Positions 24,684 to 35,162 of a stretch of DNA of 64,000 nt are shown here, in pieces; position 1 is the stretch's first letter, and every line of letters begins with the position of its first letter. The notes beneath the pieces are model-generated. The model worked only from the letters and a program-made list of their open reading frames with translations, did no database searches and was not told the DNA's origin. The DNA comes from Oceanobacillus halotolerans (GTDB lineage: Bacteria > Bacillota > Bacilli > Bacillales > Amphibacillaceae): NCBI RefSeq assembly GCF_010993955.1, contig NZ_WIXL01000001.1:463235-527234 (forward strand), in the 5' to 3' direction. The position numbers were made by a program, and so were the translations under genes.

Positions 24684-26540
24684 ATGAGGAAACGGATGAT
24701 TGGTCTATCAGTACTATTATTGTTCATTTTAGGTAGTGCTGTAGGCTTTCTATATTATAATGAGGGCATTGGAGATAAAGAAGGAACTACTAATGATAAA
24801 GGAAATGAAACCTATGATGTTGTAGTCATTGGTGGTGAACCAGAAGGGGTTGCTGCAGCGGTATCAGCTGCACGTAATGGTGCTAAGACTCTACTAGTAG
24901 AAAGCCGTGAATCATTAGGGGGATTATTTACTTATGGAATGCTCAACTATCTTGACATTCCACAAGGTGAAGATGGTGGTTCCGTAAGTAAAGGAATCTT
25001 TCAGGAGTGGCATCAGCTTGTTGGGGGAGGAAATGCCTTTGATGTAACAGAGGCGAAAGCCGCTTTTCAAAAGCTTGTTGAGGAAGAAGAGAATCTCAAC
25101 CTATTAACTAGTACAGAAGTGACCGATTCTGTAGTAGAGCGCCAACGAGTTTCTGCTGCAACGTTAAAGAATGAAAATGACAAATTTGATGTCCAGGCTA
25201 AGATTTTTATAGATGCCACACAAGATGCAGATTTTGCTGCAATGAGTGGTGCTCCTTATTTTTTAGGTGGAGAAGATATTGGGATAAAGGATAGGAAAAT
25301 GTCTGTTACATTAATGATTCACTTAAAAAACGTTAATTGGGAAAAAGTGAAGGAAACTGCTAGTACTGAAAAATTTGGTCCGGCTACCGTAACGGATCAA
25401 GTGGCATGGGGGTTTGGTGATCTTCTAAGAGAGTATAATCCAATCGAAGAAAATACACGGTTAAGGGGATTAAATATAGCGAAAATAGATGACGAATATT
25501 TTATTAATGCGTTACAAATATTTGGCGTTGATGGCTTAGATGAGCAGTCAAAACAAGAGGGAATTGAAAGAGGGAAACGGGAAACGAAACATATTTTATC
25601 CTTTTTACAGCAAGAATTCCCTGGGTTTGAAGATGCGGAAATTGCTAGTTTTCCCTCTGAACTATATGTGAGAGAAACAAGACATATTAAGGCGGAATAC
25701 CAGCTCCCAATGTCTGATGTATGGACAAACAAAGATCATTGGGATTCCATTGCGTTGGGAGCATATCCAGTCGATATTCAAGCTCAAACACCAGAAGATT
25801 ATGGACGGGTTGTAGCAGCTCCGATACAGTATGCTATTCCTCTTCGTTCGATCATTCCTAAAGAGATAGACGGCTTACTAGTAGTTGGTAGATCAGCTGG
25901 TTTTTCTTCTTTAGCAGCTGGAAGTGCTCGTGTTGTTCCTACTGGGATGGCAGTTGGGGAAGGAGCAGGTGTAGTAGCAAAGGTAGCCATTGAGGAAGAG
26001 ATTACACTTAGAGAAATGAGTCAAAAGGAAACATTAATAAAGGAGGTAAGGGGTAGATTAAAACAACAAGGTGCTTATGTTGATCATTTTGAATTAGATT
26101 ATCCGTATAAAGGTGAGTGGTATGATCAATCCATTCAGACATTATTGGATCATGGACTCATTTTTGGAAAATATACGAATGATTTACGTGTCGATGAACT
26201 AGCAACATGGAATGATTTTATAGAAATAGTAAGCGGTATTATGGAACGGGTAAATCCTGTTGTAAAAGAACAGCAGAGTGATACCATGAATCGTATTAAT
26301 TCCGAGATATCGAATAAGAAGGATAATGAGATTCAAAGAGATGATATTGCTTCTGTGTTAGCAGACCTGTATTTGACTGAAGAAGAGAACAAAAAATGGC
26401 AATCCTTAATTGAAAAGGGAATTATTACGGATGAACTTGGTAAAAGGATACAACAAAATCGTGAAATACGTTTGAAAGAATTATATTCTATTGGAGCTTC
26501 AGTTATCGCACATGTGGAACGTGTCCAACACGATGAATAA
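24684..26540 (+). CDS. Membrane-anchored extracytoplasmic FAD-dependent oxidoreductase (copy 1)
   Basis: 618 aa. An N-terminal hydrophobic segment (about 5-26, RMIGLSVLLLFILGSAVGF) without a lipobox or twin-Arg motif acts as anchor. The Rossmann FAD motif YDVVVIGGEPEGVAAAVSAA (about 44-64), VESRESLGGLFTYGM and IDATQDADFAAMSGAPYF fit the FAD_oxidored (PF12831-like) family, as does GLLVVGRSAGFSSLAAGSAR near 415. The last 150 residues contain a stretch like a decayed SLH repeat (YDQSIQTLLDHGLIFGKYTN) and another near 560. It is about 75 percent alike to the copy at 29070 by eye. Its substrate is unknown, and how FAD loads outside the membrane is unclear. RBS GGAGG at 9 bases. Confidence 0.75.
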   Translation: MRKRMIGLSVLLLFILGSAVGFLYYNEGIGDKEGTTNDKGNETYDVVVIGGEPEGVAAAVSAARNGAKTLLVESRESLGGLFTYGMLNYLDIPQGEDGGSVSKGIFQEWHQLVGGGNAFDVTEAKAAFQKLVEEEENLNLLTSTEVTDSVVERQRVSAATLKNENDKFDVQAKIFIDATQDADFAAMSGAPYFLGGEDIGIKDRKMSVTLMIHLKNVNWEKVKETASTEKFGPATVTDQVAWGFGDLLREYNPIEENTRLRGLNIAKIDDEYFINALQIFGVDGLDEQSKQEGIERGKRETKHILSFLQQEFPGFEDAEIASFPSELYVRETRHIKAEYQLPMSDVWTNKDHWDSIALGAYPVDIQAQTPEDYGRVVAAPIQYAIPLRSIIPKEIDGLLVVGRSAGFSSLAAGSARVVPTGMAVGEGAGVVAKVAIEEEITLREMSQKETLIKEVRGRLKQQGAYVDHFELDYPYKGEWYDQSIQTLLDHGLIFGKYTNDLRVDELATWNDFIEIVSGIMERVNPVVKEQQSDTMNRINSEISNKKDNEIQRDDIASVLADLYLTEEENKKWQSLIEKGIITDELGKRIQQNREIRLKELYSIGASVIAHVERVQHDE

Positions 26541-26610
26541 GGAAGTAATCGATATGAAAAATCGAAATTAGAAAATATACTTCATACTTCATATCATTGG
26601 AACATACAAC

Positions 26611-26654
26611 AAAAGAGTGGTGCTTCATCATAATTTGATGAGTACCACTCTTTT
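26611..26654. terminator. Bidirectional terminator
   Basis: AAAAGAGTGGT (26611-26621) pairs with ACCACTCTTTT (26644-26654), with an inner TCATCA/TGATGA stem. It serves the convergent FAD enzyme and SEC-C genes. Confidence 0.85.
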
Positions 26655-26665
26655 AGAAATCTACA

Positions 26666-27664
26666 CTATTGATTCCCTAATACATTGGATAGTTTTCGGA
26701 AATTGGTGGAGACACTACCTGGTGAAGTGTTATATTCCTCTGCAATTTGTTTTTGGGTAATAGAAGAATTGCCGAGAATCGACCGTTGAACAAAGTACTC
26801 TAAAGCTGCAGCATACGAATTAGGCTTTTGAATAATGGGATTCTCTTGTTGACAATATTTATTCCAATGTTTAACCCCTTCCATAATTATTCGATCGCTA
26901 ATGTCCTTTTCCACTAAGTGATTTGCCAAAAGTTGTCCGATTTCTTCATGGAATGGATGATCCCATTTTAGTTCATCTGCACCCTGCATCAGTGCATCAG
27001 CTAAAAACTCAGGAAAATGTTCATGAAGACCACCACTTGCTTGATTATACTTGTCAACTAATTCATTCATTGCACTTGAGTCCTGTCGATATAACTTAAT
27101 CATCGTATAAACAAAGTTGTGATAATTAATAAACGGAACAAGAGATCCAATAATAATAGATCCGACTATTAATTCGTCTTTTTTATGGGAAGGAATGATA
27201 TATATCTTATTTGTTGAAATTTCCTTTATAGCCGCAACTTGTTTCTTATGTTCTACCGAGGTTACTTCATAGGCAGATGGAGTTGACTCAGCCCATTTAG
27301 AAAGGATGTTTTTCGCTTGTGGACTTAGCTTTGAGGCATAAATCCTATAAAAGTTATCAAATATTGTTTTATTATTTTCCAGAAATGCGACATGAAACAT
27401 AATCCAGATAATAAGACCTGTGTTATAAACATCTGTTATGGCACCATTATCTTGTAGAGATGATTTTTGATACGATTTGATTTGCTTATTAAGTTTAGTT
27501 TCATATTTATTGATTGTAAAAGAAATTAGTTCTTGATGTATATAATTAAGCTCTTCGTTAGTTGATTTGAATTGGTTCGTGTTGATAGTATTTGCACCGC
27601 AACACTTTTTATACTTTTTTCCACTCCCACATGGGCAAGGATCATTTCGTTTAATTTTACTCAT
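26666..27664 (-). CDS. SEC-C motif protein with C-terminal helix-turn-helix
   Basis: 332 aa, cytoplasmic. It starts with a textbook SEC-C zinc motif, [17 protein letters not shown] (about 5-21; C9, C11, C20 and C21 as ligands). A helical middle of about 250 residues matches no family I recognise. The end carries a DNA-binding-like segment, [24 protein letters not shown] motifs bind zinc and, in SecA, contact SecB or ribosomes; stand-alone users have varied, mostly unknown roles. It is preceded on the same strand by an acyltransferase gene ending 134 bases upstream and sits between two paralogous FAD oxidoreductases. Similar SEC-C/HTH proteins are common in Bacillaceae but uncharacterised. Confidence 0.7.
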   Translation of the reverse strand: MSKIKRNDPCPCGSGKKYKKCCGANTINTNQFKSTNEELNYIHQELISFTINKYETKLNKQIKSYQKSSLQDNGAITDVYNTGLIIWIMFHVAFLENNKTIFDNFYRIYASKLSPQAKNILSKWAESTPSAYEVTSVEHKKQVAAIKEISTNKIYIIPSHKKDELIVGSIIIGSLVPFINYHNFVYTMIKLYRQDSSAMNELVDKYNQASGGLHEHFPEFLADALMQGADELKWDHPFHEEIGQLLANHLVEKDISDRIIMEGVKHWNKYCQQENPIIQKPNSYAAALEYFVQRSILGNSSITQKQIAEEYNTSPGSVSTNFRKLSNVLGNQ

Positions 27665-27797
27665 TAAATAGACACCCCACGTAATATAATTGTTACCTTA
27701 CAATTATGTAGGAAAATGTCGTTTTATTCAAGTTATACTTGTTTATCCTAACTTATAGGATGATAACTCCTTTTGATAACGCCCCTTGTATTCTTCC

Positions 27798-28979
27798 TTA
27801 TATAACTGACTTTGTGTCGCTTTCATCAGTTGTGTATGATTGCTTTTCTTTGTAAGGGATTTTTTTGGGTGTAGCCCCAAATAAGATCCAAGAATACTTG
27901 AAACGTGATGACAATAAACTAACAATTAACCAAGATATCATTAAAGTCACAATAAATCCTGCAATATACTTTATGTGATAGAGTAATGGGGTTCCGAATG
28001 GTGGGATAAGCCGCTCATAAAGATTTAAAATCAGTAGATGGACTAGGTAAACCCCAAAGGAATAGGTACCTAAATGAATAAGTACATTTACAAAACTATT
28101 AGATAGTCTACGATAGATCACATAGGAAACTTGTAATAGAATAATTGCTGATAAATACGTATGAACATTCCATAATAACTCGTAAATAAGATTAGGAGCC
28201 CAGGCACCTGTTGTTCTAGTCGTATACCATACATACACATGTGCTAACGAGGCAATTAACCAACTAGACCAGATTAATAAGGTTAACAAGCCAAATCTTG
28301 TTTTCATTAATTCATGTTTCTTTATTGTGAGGAAGTCAATAATTTGGTCATAATAAATACCAGCATATATACCTAGAAAATAATAGCTGAAGTAGGAAAA
28401 CGAAATACTTCCCTTGTTAGTTAGTCCAAGATAATAATGGTTTATTAGGACAAATAGCCATTGTACTAAAATCCCAATCCAAACAGCATGCTTGACTAAG
28501 CCCTTAAATCGTTTGAAGAAGTATAATAGAACTGGAAATAGGACATAAAATTGAATACTAATAAAAACAAAATAAAGATGTGCAAATACTTCCCCTGTTG
28601 CAAGCTTTTTCAAAAAATCAATGGTCATTTCACTGTTTGACATTACCGTCGTGTAATACGGGGCATTATACATATAATAGATTAGAGAAAAGATAACATA
28701 GGGCATGATGATATAAAGTAGTCGCTTTTTATAAAAATTGGTGATTAATGACTTGTTTAATGGACGATGATAATAGGAATAAAATAAAACAAAACTACTA
28801 AGGAAGATAAATGTAGGTGTTCCGAATTTAAAAAAGATATTGGAAAAGTTGTAAACCCCATATACAGAGCTTGATGTATCATAAACGCTAACAGGAAAAG
28901 ATGTCACATGGACAAGTAATACACCCAATATCGCGATAGCTCTCGTAATATTTATTTCTTTTATTTGTTTCTTTTTCAT
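27798..28979 (-). CDS. Acyltransferase-3 family membrane protein
   Basis: 393 aa from ATG 28979; a TTG start 30 bases upstream is possible, and both have only modest RBSs (AGGGTTGG precedes the ATG). About ten membrane helices, with the N-terminal INITRAIAILGVLLVHVTSF (His-containing catalytic motif of acyltransferase-3) and GVYNFSNIFFKFGTPTFIFL. It lacks an SGNH domain, unlike the gene at 22253. Typical jobs are O-acetylation or succinylation of surface glycans and lipids. It is divergent from the second FAD oxidoreductase and co-directional with the SEC-C gene. The substrate is not evident. Confidence 0.8.
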   Translation of the reverse strand: MKKKQIKEINITRAIAILGVLLVHVTSFPVSVYDTSSSVYGVYNFSNIFFKFGTPTFIFLSSFVLFYSYYHRPLNKSLITNFYKKRLLYIIMPYVIFSLIYYMYNAPYYTTVMSNSEMTIDFLKKLATGEVFAHLYFVFISIQFYVLFPVLLYFFKRFKGLVKHAVWIGILVQWLFVLINHYYLGLTNKGSISFSYFSYYFLGIYAGIYYDQIIDFLTIKKHELMKTRFGLLTLLIWSSWLIASLAHVYVWYTTRTTGAWAPNLIYELLWNVHTYLSAIILLQVSYVIYRRLSNSFVNVLIHLGTYSFGVYLVHLLILNLYERLIPPFGTPLLYHIKYIAGFIVTLMISWLIVSLLSSRFKYSWILFGATPKKIPYKEKQSYTTDESDTKSVI

Positions 28980-29069
28980 TATACCAACCCTATCAATAAT
29001 TGATTTCAACTAAAATTAATGGTAATGTTTAATTATCTGTGCGTCAAATGTAATTTTTGGAGTGGTTGT

Positions 29070-30932
29070 ATGAAAAAGTCACATTGGATAGGCATATCTA
29101 TCCTAATTATAGCAATAATAATAGTTTTTGGTATCTATTATTGGATACAACCTAATAATACAGCAATTGATGAGGAACTTGATGACTATCAAAAGCCTGA
29201 AGCTCTCAAAGAATTTAATGAGCAATATGATGTAATAGTGATTGGTGGAGAGCCTGAAGGGGTTGCAGCTGCGGTTTCTGCTGCACGTAATGGTGCAAAA
29301 ACGTTATTAGTAGAGCACCGTGAAGAATTAGGTGGATTATTTACATACGGGATGTTGAATTTCTTAGATATCCCTCAAGGGGAAGATGGAAATTCTGTTA
29401 GTGAAGGAGTATTTGAAGAATGGCACCAAATGGTTGGTGGCGGCAATGTTTTTGGCATACAAGAAGCAAAAGTAGCCTTTAAAAAATTAGTAGATGAGGA
29501 AGAAAACCTGAGATTGTCAGCTGAAACAGATGTAATCGAGTCCGTGGTGGATCAGAACAAAGCCACAGCAGTGAGCCTCCAAAATAAGCATGGAGAATTT
29601 ACTGTTAATGGGAAGAGGTTTATTGATGCAACACAGGATGCTGATTTTGCAGTTATGTCAGGAGCACCTTATTTTGTTGGAGGAGAAGATATTGGATTAG
29701 CCGATAAAAAAATGGCTGTAACCTTAATGATTCACCTAAATGATGTGAATTGGGAAAAGGTGAGGGAGACTGCAGCTTCTGAAAAGTTCGGTTATGCTGA
29801 AGTAACAGATCAAGCAGCATGGGGTTTTTCCGATCTTCATTATGATTATGAGCCTGTTGAGGAAAACACTAGGCTTAGAGGCTTAAACCTAGCAAAAATA
29901 AATAATGACTACTATATTAATGCCTTACAAATCTTTGGTATAGATGGACTAGACGAAGAATCGAAAAAGGAAGCTATCGAAAAAGGAAAACGTGAAACTG
30001 AGCATATACTTGACTTTTTACAGGCTGAATTTCCTGGATTTGAGGAAGCGAAAATAGCAAGTTTTCCTTCCGAACTTTATGTACGGGAAACACGTCACAT
30101 TGAAGCAGAATATCAGCTCCCTATGTCAGATGTATGGACAAATAAAGATCACTGGGATGGAATTGGATTTGGAGCATATCCTGTTGATGTCCAAGCACAA
30201 ACACCTAATGATTATGGATATGTCGTAAGTGACCCAAAACAATATGCTATTCCATTTCGTTCTTTAATACCAAAATCAGTTGACGGTTTATTAGTTACTG
30301 GTAGATCAACAGGTTATTCCTCATTAGCAGCAGGAAGTGCACGTGTTGTTCCGACTGGTATGGTAACAGGAGAAGCTGCAGGTGCTGCAGCGGCAATTGG
30401 AATAGAGGAAGATATATCTTTTCGTGACATGAGTGCTGATGAATCCCTTATTGATCAGCTTAGAGAACGTTTGGCTGAACAAGGAGCGTTTGTGGAACCA
30501 CTGGAAACAGATTATCCATATCAAGGGGAATGGTATGATGTGTCTATCCAAACATTAATCGATTATGGGTTAGTAGTTGGTGGGTATACAAATGATTTAC
30601 GTGTGGATGAAGAGGCCACAACACATAGCTTTATTAATATGATAAAAGGAGCAATTCTTCGTTCTAATCCTGATTTATATAACCAAATTGGCGATCGTCT
30701 TAACAGGATCCATGCGGATATTTATAATCAAGAAGACGAACTATTAAATAGAGAACAAGCAGCAGACATACTAGTAAATGTCCTTTTTGAAGAAAGTAAA
30801 TCTAATAGCTGGCAGGCGTTGTTAGATGAGGGGATTATGGAGAATGAAATAGCTGATAAAATACCTGAAGAAGAAACATTAACCCAAAAAGAAATATATG
30901 CTATAAGTGCTTCTTTAATCGAAAATCAATAA
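29070..30932 (+). CDS. Membrane-anchored extracytoplasmic FAD-dependent oxidoreductase (copy 2)
   Basis: 620 aa from ATG 29070, which has GGAG 7 bases upstream; the frame is open back to 29019 but lacks an RBS. N-terminal anchor about 5-25 (IGISILIIAIIIVFGIYYW), then YDVIVIGGEPEGVAAAVSAA, VEHREELGGLFTYGM and GLLVTGRSTGYSSLAAGSAR. It is the same family and length as the copy at 24684, and both share the degenerate SLH-like C-terminal segment (YDVSIQTLIDYGLVVGGYTN). Two diverged copies 4 kb apart on the same strand suggest an old duplication with selection for both. Electron acceptor and substrate are unknown. A strong bidirectional terminator follows. Confidence 0.75.
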   Translation: MKKSHWIGISILIIAIIIVFGIYYWIQPNNTAIDEELDDYQKPEALKEFNEQYDVIVIGGEPEGVAAAVSAARNGAKTLLVEHREELGGLFTYGMLNFLDIPQGEDGNSVSEGVFEEWHQMVGGGNVFGIQEAKVAFKKLVDEEENLRLSAETDVIESVVDQNKATAVSLQNKHGEFTVNGKRFIDATQDADFAVMSGAPYFVGGEDIGLADKKMAVTLMIHLNDVNWEKVRETAASEKFGYAEVTDQAAWGFSDLHYDYEPVEENTRLRGLNLAKINNDYYINALQIFGIDGLDEESKKEAIEKGKRETEHILDFLQAEFPGFEEAKIASFPSELYVRETRHIEAEYQLPMSDVWTNKDHWDGIGFGAYPVDVQAQTPNDYGYVVSDPKQYAIPFRSLIPKSVDGLLVTGRSTGYSSLAAGSARVVPTGMVTGEAAGAAAAIGIEEDISFRDMSADESLIDQLRERLAEQGAFVEPLETDYPYQGEWYDVSIQTLIDYGLVVGGYTNDLRVDEEATTHSFINMIKGAILRSNPDLYNQIGDRLNRIHADIYNQEDELLNREQAADILVNVLFEESKSNSWQALLDEGIMENEIADKIPEEETLTQKEIYAISASLIENQ

Positions 30933-30938
30933 TAAGCT

Positions 30939-30979
30939 AAAAAAGCAAGGTACTCTCAGAAAAAGTACCTTGCTTTTTT
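30939..30979. terminator. Bidirectional terminator
   Basis: AAAAAAGCAAGGTACT (30939-30954) pairs with AGTACCTTGCTTTTTT (30964-30979), between the convergent FAD enzyme and LtaS-type genes. Confidence 0.92.
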
Positions 30980-30985
30980 GTATGG

Positions 30986-32860
30986 TTATCTAGCTGGTAA
31001 GCTTTTCATATAATTATCGGATAGTTCAAGTAATTCCAATATACGTTCATAATCTGTTTGATAGGTAGAAAAGTCTTCTAAGGGTTCACCTGTTTTTAAG
31101 TCATACGCTTCTCCGTCTGAGAACCCTTCAGCTGGTTGGAAATTAATTTCGTCATTATAGAAGGAGCCATATGGCATGTAATAACGAACGCCGAACAGAT
31201 TATTCGGATAGTTAATCAAATCTTGGCCAAAATATACATGATTTTCGAGAGACATTCCCATCAGATTTGCCAGCGTCGGCATCATATCAATTTGCCCACC
31301 AACTGTTTCGATAACTTCCCCGTCTGTTTTCCCTGGGGTATGCACGACGAAAGGGATGTTATACTGATCAAGAAATGTATATTCATGTCCTATCAATTCT
31401 TCTAGGATTGCCGTACCTTGTTCACTTAGTCCATCAGGTTTTAAGCCGAAATGATCTCCGAAAAATACTAATATGGAGTCTTCCCACATTCCCTCTGCTT
31501 TTAACTGATCGGCAAATTGTTTAAGTGCTTTGTCCGTATAGGACATTGATTCTATGTAATCACCAACCTGAGTTTCCTCAAACCTTTCTGGAAGATCAAT
31601 AACATATTTATCTTCTGGTATTTTAAAAGGGTGGTGACTAGATAATGTTACAAACTGTGCATAAAATGGTTCCTGATTATCATGCAATTTTTTTAACTCT
31701 GGAAATGCTTTTTGATAGACATGTTCATCAGAAGGACCAATACCAATCATGTCTTCTACCCCGAAAAAGCGAATATCATAAAAGTCGTCAAATCCTAAAG
31801 CGGGATATAATTGATTACGATTCCAAAATGTGACTTCATTTGCGTGAAATGTTAGGGAAGTATAGCCGATTTCCGTTAGTAACTTTGGGAGACTAGGGAT
31901 CGCTTTATTTCCATATGTCTCAGAAGTAGCTGTCCATGGCGCAGGATACAGTGAAGTGTTAAATAGAAATTCAGCATCTGACGTATTCCCTGCTCCTATT
32001 TGTTGATAAACATTAGGAAAATATAATCCTTCCTCGACTAACTGGTTTAGGAATGGAGTGACTTCAACTCCATCAATTTCTAAGTTTACGACAAAGTCTT
32101 GAAAAGCTTCAGCCTGTATCACGATGATATTTTTATCTTTTGCAATACCATTTTGCTTTCGTTGATCTTGCGGGATTGGTGAAATATTTTTAGTGCTTTT
32201 TATTGCTTGAATTAATTCATCTTCTTCCCCATCTTTTAAAATTGGGGTTTGTTCTTGGTTTGTTAAGGTATCGGTTGCAGCAAGAATCTCATAAGTCAGA
32301 AGTCCTTGTTTTTCAGCCGCAAGAACAGTACTGGCAATCTCGTTGTTTTTGTGGATGTTTATATTCAAACTGATTAGAATAACACCTGTAACTAGTGTAG
32401 TCATAATAAAGGTGAATGATGGTTTTGCTACTGGATTTGACTCTCTCTTTTTTATAAGGAGCTTATAAATGATTAAAAGGAAGAAATCCATAAATAAAAC
32501 TAAATAAATAGGATTCATTAATTGTAAAATACTATCAGAAACTGCACCTACTTGCCCTATTTGAGAAAAGGCATGAGCTGTAGCAATGTGGCCATAATAA
32601 TTGTAATAAATAAGGAGCGCTAAAAGAAATAGGGTGATAACTAAATTGATAGGAACATATAGAATAGTTTTAAGGGTTCTTTTAGGGATTAGCTCTATTA
32701 AACTAAAGATGACCAGTATATACCCTAGTTCCACCCAAATTGTATATAGGACATCACTGCTATCAAATAATAAGTACCGAACTAGTATGAATTTTAATAG
32801 GATGACGAAAAGGAAAGCAAAGTATTGAAGAGAGCCTTTTATCTTAAATTTTTCAAACAA
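30986..32860 (-). CDS. ltaS: LtaS-type lipoteichoic acid synthase / phosphoglycerol transferase
   Basis: 624 aa, the usual length for LtaS, YfnI, YqgS and YvgJ. Five membrane helices lie within about 1-170, followed by an extracellular sulfatase-fold domain about 240-600. Metal and catalytic residues are visible: E251 (VIQAEAFQ), nucleophile T293 (GAGNTSDAEF), and the FFGDHFG block with Asp and His; SSHHPF supplies a further His. The enzyme moves phosphoglycerol from phosphatidylglycerol onto a lipid anchor, or primes it, outside the membrane. The start is TTG 32860 with AAGGGATG upstream. Which paralogue this is (polymerase or primase) cannot be told. It lies alone between terminators, in a surface-gene region. 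Confidence 0.85.
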   Translation of the reverse strand: MFEKFKIKGSLQYFAFLFVILLKFILVRYLLFDSSDVLYTIWVELGYILVIFSLIELIPKRTLKTILYVPINLVITLFLLALLIYYNYYGHIATAHAFSQIGQVGAVSDSILQLMNPIYLVLFMDFFLLIIYKLLIKKRESNPVAKPSFTFIMTTLVTGVILISLNINIHKNNEIASTVLAAEKQGLLTYEILAATDTLTNQEQTPILKDGEEDELIQAIKSTKNISPIPQDQRKQNGIAKDKNIIVIQAEAFQDFVVNLEIDGVEVTPFLNQLVEEGLYFPNVYQQIGAGNTSDAEFLFNTSLYPAPWTATSETYGNKAIPSLPKLLTEIGYTSLTFHANEVTFWNRNQLYPALGFDDFYDIRFFGVEDMIGIGPSDEHVYQKAFPELKKLHDNQEPFYAQFVTLSSHHPFKIPEDKYVIDLPERFEETQVGDYIESMSYTDKALKQFADQLKAEGMWEDSILVFFGDHFGLKPDGLSEQGTAILEELIGHEYTFLDQYNIPFVVHTPGKTDGEVIETVGGQIDMMPTLANLMGMSLENHVYFGQDLINYPNNLFGVRYYMPYGSFYNDEINFQPAEGFSDGEAYDLKTGEPLEDFSTYQTDYERILELLELSDNYMKSLPAR

Positions 32861-33038
32861 GATTGATCACATCCCTTATTATATAAAACAATTAAGTATA
32901 TGGTACAAGATCAAAAATATGTAGTAAAGGTATAATTAGGTGAAGGAACGAAAAAATCTCTATATTCTGGTGTTTTTGACGAAGAGATTCAAAAATACTA
33001 TAGGATTCAGCGTATGTGTTAGTTACAATTACGGGTGT

Positions 33039-33079
33039 GATAGGTGAAGGTGAAATAAAAGAGTTAACCTTCACCTATC
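33039..33079. terminator. Inverted repeat after the GH18/SLH gene
   Basis: GATAGGTGAAGG (33039-33050) pairs with CCTTCACCTATC (33068-33079) and overlaps the stop of the minus-strand GH18 gene. No T-run follows, so it is a weaker terminator candidate. Confidence 0.55.
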
Positions 33080-35162
33080 GTATTACGTCCAATAGCTTTC
33101 CACTCGTATGTGGACCAACAATTCCATCAGAAGTTAAATTATGGTCTTGCTGGAAAGATCGAATCAATGAGTCTGTCTTTTTGTCGAAAATTCCTGTTGC
33201 AGGTTGCGTTGTATATCCTAGACGTTTTAAGTAAATCTGCAATAACGTAACATCTGCACCTTCGTTCTGTAATTTCAGATTTCGTGGGAAAACAACTTCT
33301 CCTTTTTGTTGTGCAATTCGATCGGCTGCATTTGTTAAAATCGTAGCCATTTGAGCTCTGGATACACTAGTAGTAGGTTCAAATGTAGTAGGACTTGTAC
33401 CTTGGAAAAAACCTTGCTGCTTCATGGAGACAATGGCATCATAGGACCATTTGTCTTTGGAAATATCCTGAAATGGGATAGGATCAGACTTCTTAGCAGG
33501 ATCATACATATCGCGGAAAATGTTGTCAAGTACCGTTGCCATTTGTTCACGTGTTAATGTTTCGTCTGGAGCAAATTCACCATTTCCTTTTCCGTGAAAT
33601 ATTCCGTGCTGTGCTGCAATTTCAATAGCGTCCTTTGCCCAGTGATTCTTTACATCAGCAAACGTGGGTTGAGTGGTTGGTTTAAGTGGCTGTAACTCTA
33701 GTGCTCGAACGATTACGGTTGCAGCTGCTGCTCTTGAGAGCGTATCATTTGGTGCAAATTTCCTGTCACCTATTCCCTCAAACCACTTCTTTTGTTGAAC
33801 ATATAAAATCTCATCTCGTGCCCAATGATTCCCAGAATCTACAAACGGATAATCTATGGAAGGAGCTGCTTCCGTATTGTCGGTAATTTCCTGCCCATCT
33901 CCATCCACTGGAATTGTGTCAATATGCTCTCGTAACCATACTCCATAATGCTCCCAGACAGCAGCATTTTCTTGGCCAAGACTCCAGCTGCCTGTTCCTT
34001 TTAGGTTATATTTATGGACGAGGTCAATTTTGGCTTTTATCGATTGATTGTTTTCATACCATAACTCATAAGTACCTGGTTTAAGTGTACGTCCAGAAAT
34101 GGTTGTGGTAGGGTCTCCCTCTTTTATCGTAAAGGATGCCTTTGGTGATTGGGAAGCTTCATCAAATGTAACGGTTCCATTATATTTGGTAATGAGGGAT
34201 TCTACCTGGTGATTAGAAGCACCATAGCCACCCGTATTTTCAGCATGATTCCAATACCGTCCAAAAAAGGGTAAGCCTAAGACGACTTTTTCTGGAGGAA
34301 CATTGTTGTCTTCCACAACTGCTTTAATAGATCTCTCCACCCATCCCATACTAGCGACAGGTCCAGCTGGGCCACCTTGGTAGCTTTCATCATATGCCAT
34401 TAGCATTAAATAATCAGCGTGCTCGGATAAGGCTTTATAGTCATAAGAACCATGCCAACCTTTATCCCAGTGATTGGGGTTTGCTGCAACAGCAACAGAT
34501 ATTTCTTTATCTGCTGGAAGCTTTTCCCGAAGTAATTTAACGAAATCGGTATAGTTATCGCGATCTACTTCTGTTACATTTTCGATATCCACATTTACCC
34601 CGTCTAATTCATAATCTATGATGGCTTTAGCAATTTGATCTGTTAATACCTCCCGATTTTCCAATGCAGTTCGTCCTAATTCTCGGTCCCAATGGTTACT
34701 AACGAAAGGAACTACTTTTATTCCTCTGTTGTGCATTTCCTGAATGAAGTGACGATCGAGCATTGGGGTTAATTTTAATGTACCATCTTGGTTCAAATCA
34801 AAATAGGATGGAGAGACCACATTCAAATTCTCATTTGTTCGATCTACTGCCTGGATTTGCGATGTTGTATTCCCGAAGTAAATATAAGACATATTGAAGG
34901 AGGCATCATGTGCACTTACTGAATCAAACTGCATCGGAATAGAAGTGAGTAGGGTTGTACCTATCATTACTTTCGCTGTAATAATCGGCACCCCTTTTAA
35001 CCGCTTCTTGACAAATTGCTGAACTACTTGGCGAAGATTATGGGTGCGTTCGGTAGGCGTTTCGCCAAGTTCTGCCGAAAACTCTTCTATAGTAGGATCT
35101 ACATATAAATAAGCAATATAGCCTTGATCTGTTTTTTCCAGCTTGTAATGTATAAAATCCAT
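33075..35162 (-). CDS. GH18 glycosidase with three SLH domains and a peptidoglycan-binding domain
   Basis: 695 aa from ATG 35162 (GGAGG 5 bases upstream; ATG 35183 is less well placed). The first 60 residues look cytoplasmic ([20 protein letters not shown]) and precede an internal signal-like helix ending SVSAHD near 85. The GH18 barrel is about 90-405; its active-site motif is [10 protein letters not shown] with D187, D192 and acid E194, plus [14 protein letters not shown] and GSWSLGQE. It resembles the spore-cortex glycosidases YaaH/YdhD. Three SLH domains follow (about 430-610), then a PG_binding_1 domain (about 625-695, [20 protein letters not shown]). Likely role: trimming of wall peptidoglycan at the cell surface. 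Confidence 0.85.
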   Translation of the reverse strand: MDFIHYKLEKTDQGYIAYLYVDPTIEEFSAELGETPTERTHNLRQVVQQFVKKRLKGVPIITAKVMIGTTLLTSIPMQFDSVSAHDASFNMSYIYFGNTTSQIQAVDRTNENLNVVSPSYFDLNQDGTLKLTPMLDRHFIQEMHNRGIKVVPFVSNHWDRELGRTALENREVLTDQIAKAIIDYELDGVNVDIENVTEVDRDNYTDFVKLLREKLPADKEISVAVAANPNHWDKGWHGSYDYKALSEHADYLMLMAYDESYQGGPAGPVASMGWVERSIKAVVEDNNVPPEKVVLGLPFFGRYWNHAENTGGYGASNHQVESLITKYNGTVTFDEASQSPKASFTIKEGDPTTTISGRTLKPGTYELWYENNQSIKAKIDLVHKYNLKGTGSWSLGQENAAVWEHYGVWLREHIDTIPVDGDGQEITDNTEAAPSIDYPFVDSGNHWARDEILYVQQKKWFEGIGDRKFAPNDTLSRAAAATVIVRALELQPLKPTTQPTFADVKNHWAKDAIEIAAQHGIFHGKGNGEFAPDETLTREQMATVLDNIFRDMYDPAKKSDPIPFQDISKDKWSYDAIVSMKQQGFFQGTSPTTFEPTTSVSRAQMATILTNAADRIAQQKGEVVFPRNLKLQNEGADVTLLQIYLKRLGYTTQPATGIFDKKTDSLIRSFQQDHNLTSDGIVGPHTSGKLLDVIR

